Positions 6,752 through 14,116 of a DNA stretch of 43,223 nt are shown in pieces. The notes beneath the pieces are model-generated. The model had not been told where the DNA came from. It was given only the letters and a program-made list of their open reading frames with translations, and did not search any database. The DNA is from a virus. The stretch spans positions 1 through 43,223 of the IMG/VR virus record IMGVR_UViG_3300020459_000022; one strand, written 5' to 3'. The translations under genes were made by a program, and so were the position numbers. Each line of letters opens with the position of its first letter. Position 1 is the first letter of the stretch.

Positions 6752-6776
6752 CTATATAGTACAGATATGTTAGCAT
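6748..6776 (+). promoter_or_regulatory. Sigma-70-like promoter of the riboswitch transcript
   Basis: TTGACT at 6748-6753, 17-base spacer, TAGCAT at 6771-6776. Predicted start about 6783, exactly one base before the first pairing base of the riboswitch-like leader. Confidence 0.55.
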
Positions 6777-6783
6777 ATCCATA

Positions 6784-6851
6784 CGTTCAACCTGATACAT
6801 TCAGGTCGCAAGTAAGCCGACTCGGAACGGATCGTTCATTCTTATGCTTAC
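6784..6851 (+). promoter_or_regulatory. Glutamine riboswitch-like leader (Downstream-peptide/glnA class)
   Basis: P1: CGTTC (6784-6788) with GAACG (6825-6829). P2: ACCTGA (6790-6795) with TCAGGT (6801-6806), loop TACAT. Between them is CGCAAGTAAGCC, resembling the conserved GGAAGTAGG core of this class. Pseudoknot: GTAAGC (6812-6817) with GCTTAC (6846-6851), which covers the last base of the ATG at 6844. The Downstream-peptide class is known in marine Synechococcus and cyanophages and precedes short ORFs, exactly as here. Likely binds glutamine and gates translation of the 58-residue peptide. Confidence 0.85.
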
Positions 6852-7020
6852 ACCACTTCTCGCATCACTAATTGCATTGAACAATCCTATGGATTGCGAA
6901 TTTGCTACAAAGCTGATCAACAACATTGGTCAATCAGTTGAAGCTCGTCTTGAATTGATAGAACTAATTCAGTTGAATAGTGAGGAAGGGTGTTTTCCTG
7001 AGAACGCACAAGTTGACTAA
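6844..7020 (+). CDS. Small protein controlled by the glutamine riboswitch (58 aa)
   Basis: Starts MLTPLLASLIALNNPMD and ends PENAQVD, with a helical middle (ATKLINNIGQSVEARLELIE) and two Cys. It follows the riboswitch-like leader, whose pseudoknot overlaps its start codon; there is no Shine-Dalgarno. Proteins in this position are generally of unknown function; a link to nitrogen status is inferred from the leader. Confidence 0.75.
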   Translation: MLTPLLASLIALNNPMDCEFATKLINNIGQSVEARLELIELIQLNSEEGCFPENAQVD

Positions 7021-7059
7021 AGGAACGGATTAAAACCCCTACTACTTTGGAGAAACCCA

Positions 7060-7209
7060 ATGGCAAAAGTCACATACCGTGGTGTTACTTATGACACCGA
7101 AAATCGTCCTAATAAGACAGTACGCCCAGTCGAGGCAAAGGAAGTTTACAGAGGTGTAAAATTCCTTGTTGATTCTGAAGGTCACAAACGTGTCCTAACT
7201 ACTGCGTAG
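7060..7209 (+). CDS. DUF4278-type small protein (49 aa)
   Basis: MAKVTYRGVTYDTE is the hallmark start of the DUF4278 family (TYRGVxY), common in cyanobacteria and cyanophages; the rest (KEVYRGVKFLVD) repeats the YRGV motif. TGGAGA precedes the ATG by 6 bases. Lies 39 bases after the riboswitch-controlled gene and before a terminator, so probably in the same transcript. Function unknown. Confidence 0.75.
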   Translation: MAKVTYRGVTYDTENRPNKTVRPVEAKEVYRGVKFLVDSEGHKRVLTTA

Positions 7210-7233
7210 GAACATTTTCTTACTTGACAAAGA

Positions 7234-7260
7234 GGAGGGTATTGACTACCCTCCTTTTTT
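7234..7260 (+). terminator. Rho-independent terminator
   Basis: GGAGGGTA (7234-7241) pairs with TACCCTCC (7247-7254), TTGAC loop, six T. Ends the riboswitch/DUF4278 transcript. Confidence 0.9.
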
Positions 7261-7270
7261 ATGCTATTGT
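7242..7270 (+). promoter_or_regulatory. Weak sigma-70-like promoter overlapping terminator loop
   Basis: TTGACT (7242-7247) occupies the loop of the terminator hairpin; TATTGT (7265-7270) follows after 17 bases. Start near 7277 would give a leader of about 13 bases to ATG 7291. Confidence 0.35.
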
Positions 7271-7290
7271 ATATACATTGAAACAGCATA

Positions 7291-7653
7291 ATGCAATTCA
7301 CACTGGAATCAGCTCGTAAGCATTTGAAACGAGCTATCAAGGATACTGAAAAGAATCCTTTCAATTATACAGAAGAAGAAGTTCGTAAACTAAAAAATGA
7401 ACTTCGTGGTGTAAACGAAAAAATTACAAACAATCGCAGAGAACTAAAAAACGGATTTGGTTATGACCCAGTTATCGAAGAAGGATGGATCTCAGCAGCA
7501 GATATCCCAGTCAGACCAGTTGTCGAATCAGGCAGTGACATTGATCTCGGTGACTCCGAAAGCGGAGGAGATGATGGGGTACATAGCGAGAGTGTCGAAC
7601 CCGAACAATCAGAAGAACCCGAAAGTGTCGGGTCTCCTAAAGTACTGTTGTGA
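7291..7653 (+). CDS. Unknown protein overlapping the thyX start
   Basis: 120 residues: a basic, helical N-terminal part (MQFTLESARKHLKRA; EEVRKLKNELRG) to about residue 80, then a very acidic tail of D, E, S and G. The tail (bases 7535-7653) lies in a different frame over the first 119 bases of thyX, the longest overlap I see in this window. The N-terminal part looks like a real protein; the tail may be read-through after loss of an earlier stop, or real dual coding. Function unknown. Confidence 0.6.
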   Translation: MQFTLESARKHLKRAIKDTEKNPFNYTEEEVRKLKNELRGVNEKITNNRRELKNGFGYDPVIEEGWISAADIPVRPVVESGSDIDLGDSESGGDDGVHSESVEPEQSEEPESVGSPKVLL

Positions 7654-8164
7654 TCACGGTCATTGGTCTGTTTTTGAACAGGCACATATGACAGTTCAAA
7701 TAGAAACAACTAGAGGACTTGCTGCACAGATACTAAGACATAGAAGTTTTACTTTCCAAGAATTCTCACAAAGATATGCTGACACTAATTTGTTAGCAGA
7801 AGAGATTCCTATGTTTGATCTTCGCAGTCAAGATCTAAAAAATAGACAAAATTCAATAGATGATATCCCCAAAAATAAGAAGGCAGACTTACAAGAAAGG
7901 ATTGCTGAGTACTTTGTTGAATCAATGGATCTCTACAATGAACTCTTGGCTAACGGTATTGCGAAGGAGTGTGCGAGATTTGTTCTCCCACTAGCAACAC
8001 CAACACGTATCTATATGACTGGTTCATGTCGTTCTTGGATTCATTATATCAATCTAAGATCTGCACATGGTACTCAGAAAGAACATATGGATATTGCAGA
8101 GGGATGTAGAAGGGTATTTACCGAACAATTCCCTCTAGTATCTGAAGCACTCCAATGGAAATAA
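7535..8164 (+). CDS. thyX: FAD-dependent thymidylate synthase
   Basis: Makes dTMP from dUMP using FAD and methylene-tetrahydrofolate. The ThyX signature RHRx7S is intact (Arg68-His-Arg70 ... Ser78 in RHRSFTFQEFS), followed by RYAD. The C-terminal SWIHYINLRSAHGTQKEH matches the family. GTG 7535 gives MTLISVTPKAE, the usual ThyX start, and 209 residues, a normal length; the open frame continues back to 7457 but those codons do not look like ThyX. It starts deep inside the previous gene, so expression may be translationally coupled. Confidence 0.95.
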   Translation: MTLISVTPKAEEMMGYIARVSNPNNQKNPKVSGLLKYCCDHGHWSVFEQAHMTVQIETTRGLAAQILRHRSFTFQEFSQRYADTNLLAEEIPMFDLRSQDLKNRQNSIDDIPKNKKADLQERIAEYFVESMDLYNELLANGIAKECARFVLPLATPTRIYMTGSCRSWIHYINLRSAHGTQKEHMDIAEGCRRVFTEQFPLVSEALQWK

Positions 8165-8167
8165 ATA
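8160..8167 (+). promoter_or_regulatory. Late-promoter-like box (AATAAATA)
   Basis: One mismatch to TATAAATA, overlapping the thyX stop and 21 bases before ATG 8188. Confidence 0.35.
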
Positions 8168-8187
8168 CTTTTGTAAACTAACTTATT

Positions 8188-8436
8188 ATGGCAACGTACC
8201 CTGTTATCAATAAAGAGACTGGTGAACAAAAGGAAGTCTCTATGAGTGTCCATAAATGGAACGAATGGTGTAATGAAAATCCCGACTGGACTAGAGATTG
8301 GAGTGATCCATCTACTGCTCCAATGGCAACAGATGTCGGAGATTGGAAAGACAAACTAAGAAGAACTAAACCAGGATGGAATGACGTTCTTCATAAAGCA
8401 TCACAAGCACCAGGCGCACCTAAACTAACACTATAA
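8188..8436 (+). CDS. Conserved small phage protein (82 aa)
   Basis: YPVINKETGEQKEVSMSVHKW, then NPDWTRDWSDPSTAP and PGWNDVLHKAS. I recall near relatives in many T4-like phages, placed near phoH; some annotations link them to FmdB zinc-ribbon proteins, but this copy has a single Cys and cannot form a zinc site. It ends 1 base before the phoH start. Function unknown. Confidence 0.7.
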   Translation: MATYPVINKETGEQKEVSMSVHKWNEWCNENPDWTRDWSDPSTAPMATDVGDWKDKLRRTKPGWNDVLHKASQAPGAPKLTL

Positions 8437-8437
8437 T

Positions 8438-9202
8438 ATGTCAACACCACGCAAAAAGAAAAACGGCAACGGTAACGGCAACGGTTCTACCTCGACAAGA
8501 GTTATGAAACGAAAGAAACCAATTAATCTGGAGTTGATGGTTGATATAAAACCATTGACTGATACACAACAAACTTTGTTTGATGCATATAAAGAAGGTA
8601 AGAATATCTTTGCATATGGGTGTGCTGGTACTGGTAAAACCTTTATTACATTGTATAATGCACTAAGGGAAGTACTGGATCCTACTAGTCCGTATGAGAA
8701 AGTATATATTGTTAGATCTTTAGTTGCTACTCGTGAGATTGGATTCTTACCTGGTGATCATGATGATAAATCATATCTTTACCAGACACCATACTCAAAT
8801 ATGGTGAAGTATATGTTTGGGTTGCCTACTAATGAGCAATTTGATATGCTATATGGGAACCTAAAAGGACAGGAGACTATTAGTTTCTTGAGCACATCCT
8901 TTATTAGGGGTACTACTTTTGATAACTGTATACTATTGGTTGATGAGTGTCAGAACTTGAATTTCCATGAATTAGATTCTATTGTTACTCGTGTGGGTGA
9001 TAATACAAAGATTATGTTCTGTGGTGATGCAATTCAGACTGACTTGACCAAAACTCATGAAAAGAATGGTATAATAGATTTCATGAAGATAATGGAAGCC
9101 ATGACTGATGACTTCAAACTTATTGAATTTACCATACCCGATATTGTTCGTTCTGGATTAGTACGAAATTATATTATTGCGAAAATGAATCTTGCCTTAT
9201 GA
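8438..9202 (+). CDS. phoH: PhoH-like ATPase
   Basis: P-loop ATPase of the PhoH family, a widespread cyanophage auxiliary gene of uncertain role (RNA metabolism or phosphate stress). Walker A GCAGTGKT at 61-68, Walker B ILLVDECQN at 165-173, sensor-like MFCGDAIQTDL at about 193-203. The first 20 residues are a low-complexity Asn-Gly repeat linker (NGNGNGNG), unusual and probably disordered. 254 residues is normal for the phage form. Its stop overlaps the next ATG. Confidence 0.93.
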   Translation: MSTPRKKKNGNGNGNGSTSTRVMKRKKPINLELMVDIKPLTDTQQTLFDAYKEGKNIFAYGCAGTGKTFITLYNALREVLDPTSPYEKVYIVRSLVATREIGFLPGDHDDKSYLYQTPYSNMVKYMFGLPTNEQFDMLYGNLKGQETISFLSTSFIRGTTFDNCILLVDECQNLNFHELDSIVTRVGDNTKIMFCGDAIQTDLTKTHEKNGIIDFMKIMEAMTDDFKLIEFTIPDIVRSGLVRNYIIAKMNLAL

Positions 9203-9858
9203 CTTTCACACACATTGAGACTCCTACATTTGAACTAAATAGGTTACATGAAGGACAAACACGTTATTATGTAACTCCAGAGAATAACAAGTATCCATCC
9301 ATAACTACGATTACAAGTCATAGAAATCGTGAGATATTTGCTAAATGGAGAAAGAAAGTTGGTCTTGAACATGCAAATGCCAAGACTAAAAGAGCAACAA
9401 ATAGGGGAACTGCTACACATACGTTGATAGAGCATTACCTGAAAAACGAAGACGTTCCTAAGTCAGATCCATTACCATCTTATTTGTTCAAGCAAGCAAA
9501 ACCTACACTCGACAAGATTGATAACATTCACTGTTTAGAAGGAACACTCTACAGTGATCAATTACATCTAGCAGGACAAGTAGATTGCATTGCTGAATAT
9601 GAAGGAGAACTTGCTGTAATAGATTTCAAAACATCAGAGAAAGTCAAACCAGAGAAGTGGATTGAACACTACTATGTTCAGTGCATGGCATATGGTATGA
9701 TGTACTTTGAACGGACACAATTACCCATCAAAAAATTAGTCATTATTATGACATGTGAAGATGGTGACGTGAAAGTTTATGAACAACGTGATAAACTTAC
9801 ATATATGAAACTCTTGAAAGATTATGTAGAAGATTATGTTAACTTTACTCATGCCTGA
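9199..9858 (+). CDS. RecB-type PD-(D/E)XK exonuclease
   Basis: 219 residues with the RecB-family nuclease motifs in order: RGTATHTLIEHY (His74), LEGTLYS (Glu114), GQVDC (Asp129), IDFKTS (Asp142, Lys144), and QCMAYGMMY (motif QxxxY). These form the two-metal active site. Likely a DNA exonuclease in phage recombination/replication or host DNA degradation. Sits between phoH and gp33/gp59/gp32 with 4-8 base overlaps, so it is part of the replication operon. GCN-rich residues 60-70 are basic, fitting DNA contact. Confidence 0.88.
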   Translation: MTFTHIETPTFELNRLHEGQTRYYVTPENNKYPSITTITSHRNREIFAKWRKKVGLEHANAKTKRATNRGTATHTLIEHYLKNEDVPKSDPLPSYLFKQAKPTLDKIDNIHCLEGTLYSDQLHLAGQVDCIAEYEGELAVIDFKTSEKVKPEKWIEHYYVQCMAYGMMYFERTQLPIKKLVIIMTCEDGDVKVYEQRDKLTYMKLLKDYVEDYVNFTHA

Positions 9859-10114
9859 AGATAAAAAAGTTGAGAAACTTATTGAAGAGAAATTCATGAC
9901 ACAAGAAAAGTTCAGTAAAGATATTGAACAACTTGTACAAAATGAAAGAGACTTCAATTATATCGAAGCAGTATGTCATTACTGTGAAGAAAATGATATT
10001 GAGATCGAAAAGGTCAATAAACTAATATCTAAACCTCTAAAAGAAAAGATCAAATGTGAAGCTCTTACATTGAACTTCATGAAGAAAACTTCTCGTGCTA
10101 AATTGCCGATATGA
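9851..10114 (+). CDS. gp33: gp33-like late-transcription co-activator
   Basis: 87 residues from ATG 9851, all helical: FSKDIEQLVQNERDFNYIEAV, then YCEENDIEIEKVNKLISKPLKEKIKCEALTLN (about 45-76) and a short C-terminal LPI. This pattern (help-turn-like CEENxIExExVxxLI ... LKxKIxxEAxxLN) is what I recall for gp33 of T4-like cyanophages, which bridges RNA polymerase and the sliding clamp at late promoters. T4 gp33 is 112 residues. Gene order (before gp59 and gp32) agrees. Late-promoter boxes in the window would be its targets. Confidence 0.6.
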   Translation: MPEDKKVEKLIEEKFMTQEKFSKDIEQLVQNERDFNYIEAVCHYCEENDIEIEKVNKLISKPLKEKIKCEALTLNFMKKTSRAKLPI

Positions 10115-10701
10115 AACTATCTGGTTTTGAGTGTTATCGTAAATATCTTGCACTAAAAAACCATTTCGGATCTTCTAATTATGATTACTTCCTTTATGGT
10201 GGTAAAACAAGTGTGAAAGAACAAACTTTCAAAATGAGAAAGGATAGATACTTTTTCGAGGCAATGTCACGAAAGAGGAGTGAGAAGGAAGTTATAGACT
10301 TTTTTCTATCAAACTTTGTTGCGTCTGATGATCCTGCTAAGTTATGGATCAGATCTATACTAAAAGACGGTGAAAGTAATTATAACTCTTGGAGAAAAAG
10401 GAATAGGAATCTGACATATCAGTTCTCCAATGATATAGATGAAATTTTTGAGGGTGGACTTGAAAAGGGAATGGAGTGTAAACCCAACAGTCATCCAGTA
10501 ATATTGAAAAAATACCTTTCTGGTAAGATATGCATAGAGACTCTTATTATATTGAATAAGATTCTTAGATTCCAGAAAGATTATGATAAAACACTAAACG
10601 ATCCCATATGGGATACTGTCTCTACTAAGATGAAAAAGTATGATCCCTTCGTGAAAGTAGAGATGCCAAAATTTGTACAGATAGTAAAAGGAAAAGCATA
10701 A
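10111..10701 (+). CDS. gp59: gp59 DNA helicase loader
   Basis: Loads the gp41 helicase onto gp32-coated forked DNA. The 196-residue sequence aligns with T4 gp59 (217 residues): GFECYRKYLALKNHF at the start, MRKDRYFFEAMSRKRSEKEVIDFFLSNFVA (about 42-71), FSNDIDEIFEG, and ILNKILRFQKDYDKTLNDPIWDTVSTKMKKY near the end. Strongly basic in the middle, as needed for DNA binding. Starts by ATGA overlap with the previous stop; next start overlaps its stop. Confidence 0.88.
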   Translation: MKLSGFECYRKYLALKNHFGSSNYDYFLYGGKTSVKEQTFKMRKDRYFFEAMSRKRSEKEVIDFFLSNFVASDDPAKLWIRSILKDGESNYNSWRKRNRNLTYQFSNDIDEIFEGGLEKGMECKPNSHPVILKKYLSGKICIETLIILNKILRFQKDYDKTLNDPIWDTVSTKMKKYDPFVKVEMPKFVQIVKGKA

Positions 10702-11033
10702 TGTCTTTTTTTGATTCACAACAAGTGAAGGATTCGATAGATGAGATCCAGAAATTACAAGGAGAAGTATATCAAGCTTCTGTTGGATTTTATGGAATGA
10801 CAACAGCACAAAGAGTTGAGCATATTGATAAGATGGAGATATTACTTGAAAAACAAAGAATACTTCACACAAGAATGGAGTTGGATCCTGATCCTGCTGC
10901 TAAAGAGATGCTCAACAAAATGAGGAAGGTTGCAGTAGGTCTAGGTATACCAGAAGAGATCTCTTTCAATGAACTGTTTCAGCAAATGGAACATATCATC
11001 AAAACCATGAAAATGGGAATGCAGTCAACTTGA
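10701..11033 (+). CDS. DUF1825 family protein
   Basis: MSFFDSQQVKDSIDEIQKLQGEVY and the rest (RVEHIDKMEILLEKQRIL; DPAAKEMLNKMRKVA) match DUF1825, a small helical family of cyanobacteria and cyanophages with unknown role. 110 residues is typical. Its place between gp59 and gp32 is notable and could mean a function in replication or host takeover, but that is only context. Confidence 0.85.
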   Translation: MSFFDSQQVKDSIDEIQKLQGEVYQASVGFYGMTTAQRVEHIDKMEILLEKQRILHTRMELDPDPAAKEMLNKMRKVAVGLGIPEEISFNELFQQMEHIIKTMKMGMQST

Positions 11034-11058
11034 CAATATAAATAATAAGTGCTACGAT
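11030..11058 (+). promoter_or_regulatory. Dual promoter of gp32: sigma-70-like plus late box
   Basis: TTGACA (11030-11035), 17-base spacer, TACGAT (11053-11058). Inside the spacer is a perfect T4-late-type TATAAATA (11037-11044). Two overlapping promoters would allow early and late expression of gp32. The -35 overlaps the DUF1825 stop. Confidence 0.6.
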
Positions 11059-11098
11059 TATACAGTAGCAACTAATACAACAAATACGAGGAATACAA

Positions 11099-12007
11099 AT
11101 GCCTTTTTCAGATCTAAAACGCAACAACAAATCTGTTTTTGCAAAACTATCTGATGAACTAGAAAAGTCCAAACAGGGTGGTCAATCCAATGGAAAGGAT
11201 GAGAGACTCTGGAAACCAGAATTAGACGCATCTGGTAATGGATACGCAGTGATACGATTCTTACCAGCACCAGAAGGTGAAGACCTTCCTTGGGCAAAGT
11301 TATGGAGTCATGCGTTCCAAGGTCCAGGTGGATGGTATATTGAGAATAGTCTTACTACACTAAACCAGAAGGATCCAGTATCCGATCATAACCGTGATCT
11401 ATGGAATAGTGGTAGTGATAAAGATAAAGAAACTGTTCGTAAGCAGAAGCGTAAACTTTCTTACTACAGTAACATACTCGTTGTTCAGGATCCTAAAAAT
11501 ACTGAGAACGAAGGTAGAGTTTTCTTATTCAAGTATGGTAAGAAAATCTTTGACAAGGTTCAGGAAGCAATGCAACCTGCATTCCAAGATGAGACACCAG
11601 TAAATCCATTTGATTTCTGGGAAGGTGCAGATTTCAAACTAAAGATCCGTAAGGTCGATGGTTATTGGAATTATGACAAGTCTGAGTTTGCTACACCAAC
11701 ACCTGTTGCAGGTGGAGATGATGATAAACTTGAAGCACTTTGGAAGACTCAATATCCACTTGCTGAAATTACAGACGCAGATAAGTTCAAGTCTTATGAA
11801 GCACTTCAGAATCGATTAGCATTGGTTCTAGGTGGAAGGAAGAAGCAAGTAGTAATTGCAGATGAAGATACAGGAATAGATGGTGCAGAGGAAGTAGTTC
11901 CTCCAACGCAATCACCTCTACAAGAGAAGGTGAGAGCAGCAGCAGTCACAGCAGATGCAGATGAAGACGAATCATTATCGTACTTTCAACGACTAGCAGA
12001 AGCATAA
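11099..12007 (+). CDS. gp32: gp32 single-stranded DNA-binding protein
   Basis: Coats ssDNA in replication, recombination and repair. The N-terminal basic segment (MPFSDLKRNNKSVF) fits the LAST motif/cooperativity domain; core VIRFLPAPEGEDLPWAKLWSHAF, WYIENSLTTLN and VFLFKYGKKIFDKV are gp32-like; the C-terminus is acidic (ADADEDESLSYFQRLAEA) as in T4, where it recruits partners. 302 residues against 301 in T4. The T4 zinc finger (one His, three Cys) is absent: the corresponding loop reads DPVSDHNRDLW and has no Cys, as I recall for other cyanophages. Confidence 0.93.
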   Translation: MPFSDLKRNNKSVFAKLSDELEKSKQGGQSNGKDERLWKPELDASGNGYAVIRFLPAPEGEDLPWAKLWSHAFQGPGGWYIENSLTTLNQKDPVSDHNRDLWNSGSDKDKETVRKQKRKLSYYSNILVVQDPKNTENEGRVFLFKYGKKIFDKVQEAMQPAFQDETPVNPFDFWEGADFKLKIRKVDGYWNYDKSEFATPTPVAGGDDDKLEALWKTQYPLAEITDADKFKSYEALQNRLALVLGGRKKQVVIADEDTGIDGAEEVVPPTQSPLQEKVRAAAVTADADEDESLSYFQRLAEA

Positions 12008-12010
12008 AGA

Positions 12011-12035
12011 AAAGGGGTCTTACGACCCCTTTTTT
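12011..12035. terminator. Terminator after gp32, possibly bidirectional
   Basis: Nine-pair stem AAAGGGGTC (12011-12019) with GACCCCTTT (12024-12032), TTAC loop, T-run to 12035. Convergent minus-strand genes end within it, and an A-rich left flank gives a weaker T-run on the minus strand. Confidence 0.85.
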
Positions 12036-12118
12036 ATTGTCCTCATATCAGGTCTGGATGCTTTTCCAGGTTTATGAATCCATTTTACAGGTTTTGCTTG
12101 TTTAGGTGTTTTAGCCAT
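12020..12118 (-). CDS. Tiny basic protein (32 aa)
   Basis: MAKTPKQAKPVKWIHKPGK..., ending RTIKKGS, with the stop codon inside the gp32 terminator hairpin. Start overlaps the stop of the upstream DUF6321 gene by one base (TAATG), indicating translational coupling. Very basic, Pro-rich; no family recognised. Real coding is likely from the coupling and lack of other use of this DNA, but unproven. Confidence 0.45.
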   Translation of the reverse strand: MAKTPKQAKPVKWIHKPGKASRPDMRTIKKGS

Positions 12119-12381
12119 TAGCATTTCCATTTTCTAAGGGACTTAGATAATCTATCATCTCCAGTATTATTAGATGGTTTTTGTCTCTTTCTCATACCTT
12201 TCATACGAGCACAGAAAGATTTCTTTCTAGGACCACCTTCAGGTTGTGGTGCTTTGAGATCAGAACCAGGATTCTCACGTTCGTAAGATTTCCTACCCTT
12301 CTCATTCAAACCACCTTCCTTATTCTTTCCTGCTTTCTTAGTCCAAGCAGCACCTTCTTGAAATTCTTTGAATGTTTTCAT
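12118..12381 (-). CDS. DUF6321-type basic protein with capsid-targeting-like N-terminus
   Basis: 87 residues: leader MKTFKEFQEGA, then AWTKKAGKNKEGGLNEKGRKSYERENPG, KSFCARMKGMRKR and a terminal SKSLRKWKC. The body is what I recall as DUF6321, small basic Cys-containing proteins of phages. The leader resembles T4 capsid targeting sequences (MKTYQEFIAEA), though the cleavage-site P3 residue is Phe rather than Ile/Leu. Together with its basic body this suggests a protein packaged in the head. Downstream of gp53 with a one-base overlap. Confidence 0.7.
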   Translation of the reverse strand: MKTFKEFQEGAAWTKKAGKNKEGGLNEKGRKSYERENPGSDLKAPQPEGGPRKKSFCARMKGMRKRQKPSNNTGDDRLSKSLRKWKC

Positions 12382-13076
12382 TAGTAATACTTCCGTACAA
12401 GATCGATTGCAGTTTTCTTAGTTTTCTTATCTTCTAAGTCGGAGTTAGAATCGTAAGAAGTAATATCCTCAAAGTCTTGAACAAACCTTGTAAGATATGA
12501 TGGTTTTAGTAATTCAATTTCACGTTTGTCATCATTGAGACGCACTTCATAATCAAAGTTAGTTACCTCTACACAATCAGATTCAATAGTTAGGGTTCTA
12601 GTTACTTGAGGATTGGATGAGAATGTATATTCTTGAGTCCATCCTGATTCTACTTGTAACCCTGCTCTCATAATAACATTCCCTTCACTATCTTTCCTTT
12701 CTAATGTTTCATAGTGGTGACGACCATCTAATCCAGGAAAGGAAGTTTCACTACTGGGGATTGCGTACTTCTCCTCAGATAACTTTTGTAGTACATCCCT
12801 ATCCTTTGGCCAACCTTCATATACATCTATAATCTCGTTGACCATTAGAACTACCCAATGGTAATTAGGACTATTGTATATATCCATTGCTACCATTTCA
12901 GGTGTAGACCCTTCTGGAATAGTATACTTATAGAATTGCAGAGCATGACGCTTTGCATTATCACTAAGTTTATACATCCTGAATAGATTTTTTATCCTAG
13001 TATAATCACCAAAACCAGACTTAGTGATTTTAGATGCATATAATAAATCTGGTAATTTTTGAAAAAATTTAGCCAT
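12381..13076 (-). CDS. gp53: gp53 baseplate wedge subunit
   Basis: Structural baseplate protein joining wedges around the hub. 231 residues (T4: 196). Diagnostic segment FYKYTIPEGSTPEMVAMDIYNSPNYHWVVLMVNEIIDVYEGWP at about residues 47-90 is the LysM-like core of gp53 proteins. The C-terminal FDYEVRLNDDKREIELLKPSYL matches the usual end domain. Start shares bases with the gp48 stop. Confidence 0.9.
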   Translation of the reverse strand: MAKFFQKLPDLLYASKITKSGFGDYTRIKNLFRMYKLSDNAKRHALQFYKYTIPEGSTPEMVAMDIYNSPNYHWVVLMVNEIIDVYEGWPKDRDVLQKLSEEKYAIPSSETSFPGLDGRHHYETLERKDSEGNVIMRAGLQVESGWTQEYTFSSNPQVTRTLTIESDCVEVTNFDYEVRLNDDKREIELLKPSYLTRFVQDFEDITSYDSNSDLEDKKTKKTAIDLVRKYY

Positions 13077-14116
13077 TAGAATCCTGCTCCTTGTGAACCA
13101 ATAATATCGTCTGCATAAAGAAGTTTGATTTCTTTGAGGTTGATCTGCATCACATATGATACTGGTGTACCATCATCATGTACAACGTATTGATTATCTG
13201 GTGTGTAAGTTGCAGCTACATTTTCAATAACCATAGGTTTGAACTTATTCAATCGTTCATTTTCCCTAGATTTATGCATGTATCTCAATTGTACTGCAAG
13301 TGGATATGAAACAAATCTTCCACCAACGTCAGCAGCACTACTACTATTTTTTGATGGATGCATTGCAACTTTGAAAGTCTTTATTATATTCTCAATCTCT
13401 CTTGCTTCAGACTTACTCTTAGGAGCCATTGCTATAGTAATGTTGGTTCTTCTTTGACCACCATGACCAGACCAGAATAATTCTACTGTATTGTTTATTC
13501 CTACTCCTTGACTCATACCTATAAGTGAATTAGCATTCACTCCAGAAGATCCAGTTGCATTGATTGCCTTAGCAAATAGTCCAGCAGCAACAGTTTTACC
13601 AGCACCATCTAAAAGGTTTTTATTTAGATAACCAGAGACTGAATCTCTACTAGCACCTTCTGCTGCTTGGTTCAAAGCATTCATAACAACTCTTCCACTA
13701 GGACTAAGAGTTGACTCACCCCATTTTGCTCCGTACTGAGTTCTAACATTAGATGGCATGTAGGTTAGTATAGAACCTAATTTAGAACCTTGTATACCAC
13801 TTCCACTTGGATTTTGTAAGTATGGTCCAAATTCATAGAAGTCAAATGATAAGTAATCTGTACTGTTAGTGAAAAGATCTCTAGGATATTTTAGTGTACT
13901 GCCAGCAGTTCTAGTTACAAAGTTCTTTGCTTTACCACTTCTTTCTATTCTATTACTTTCTCTAAAACTCAATCGCTGCTTTTTCGCTTCTGCATTAGCG
14001 ATTTGTTCGTTTTGTAGAATAGTCTTTTCTTTTTCGGCAGCACGTTGTGATTCTCGTTCCTTAGATAGGGTTGAGAATAACTTTCTATCTGCGTCTGTTA
14101 TACCAGCAATACTCAT
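13076..14116 (-). CDS. gp48: gp48-like tail tube cap / baseplate protein
   Basis: 346 residues (T4 gp48: 364). A charged coiled N-terminus (about 1-60, KERESQRAAEKEKTI) precedes a tube-like fold: KYPRDLFTNSTDYLSFDFYEFGPYL, VELFWSGHGGQRRTNITIAMAPKSKSEAREIENIIKTFKVAMHP, and a C-terminal PVSYVMQINLKEIKLLY. This is the pattern of tail-tube paralogues that cap the baseplate. Placement between gp4 and gp53 on the minus strand agrees. Confidence 0.82.
   Translation of the reverse strand: MSIAGITDADRKLFSTLSKERESQRAAEKEKTILQNEQIANAEAKKQRLSFRESNRIERSGKAKNFVTRTAGSTLKYPRDLFTNSTDYLSFDFYEFGPYLQNPSGSGIQGSKLGSILTYMPSNVRTQYGAKWGESTLSPSGRVVMNALNQAAEGASRDSVSGYLNKNLLDGAGKTVAAGLFAKAINATGSSGVNANSLIGMSQGVGINNTVELFWSGHGGQRRTNITIAMAPKSKSEAREIENIIKTFKVAMHPSKNSSSAADVGGRFVSYPLAVQLRYMHKSRENERLNKFKPMVIENVAATYTPDNQYVVHDDGTPVSYVMQINLKEIKLLYADDIIGSQGAGF

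Noticed and set aside
7021-7059. Second glutamine riboswitch before the DUF4278 gene (AGGAACGGAT recurs)
   Set aside because: There is no matching upstream CGTTC strand for P1 and no GGAAGTAGG-like core; only the short motif is shared.
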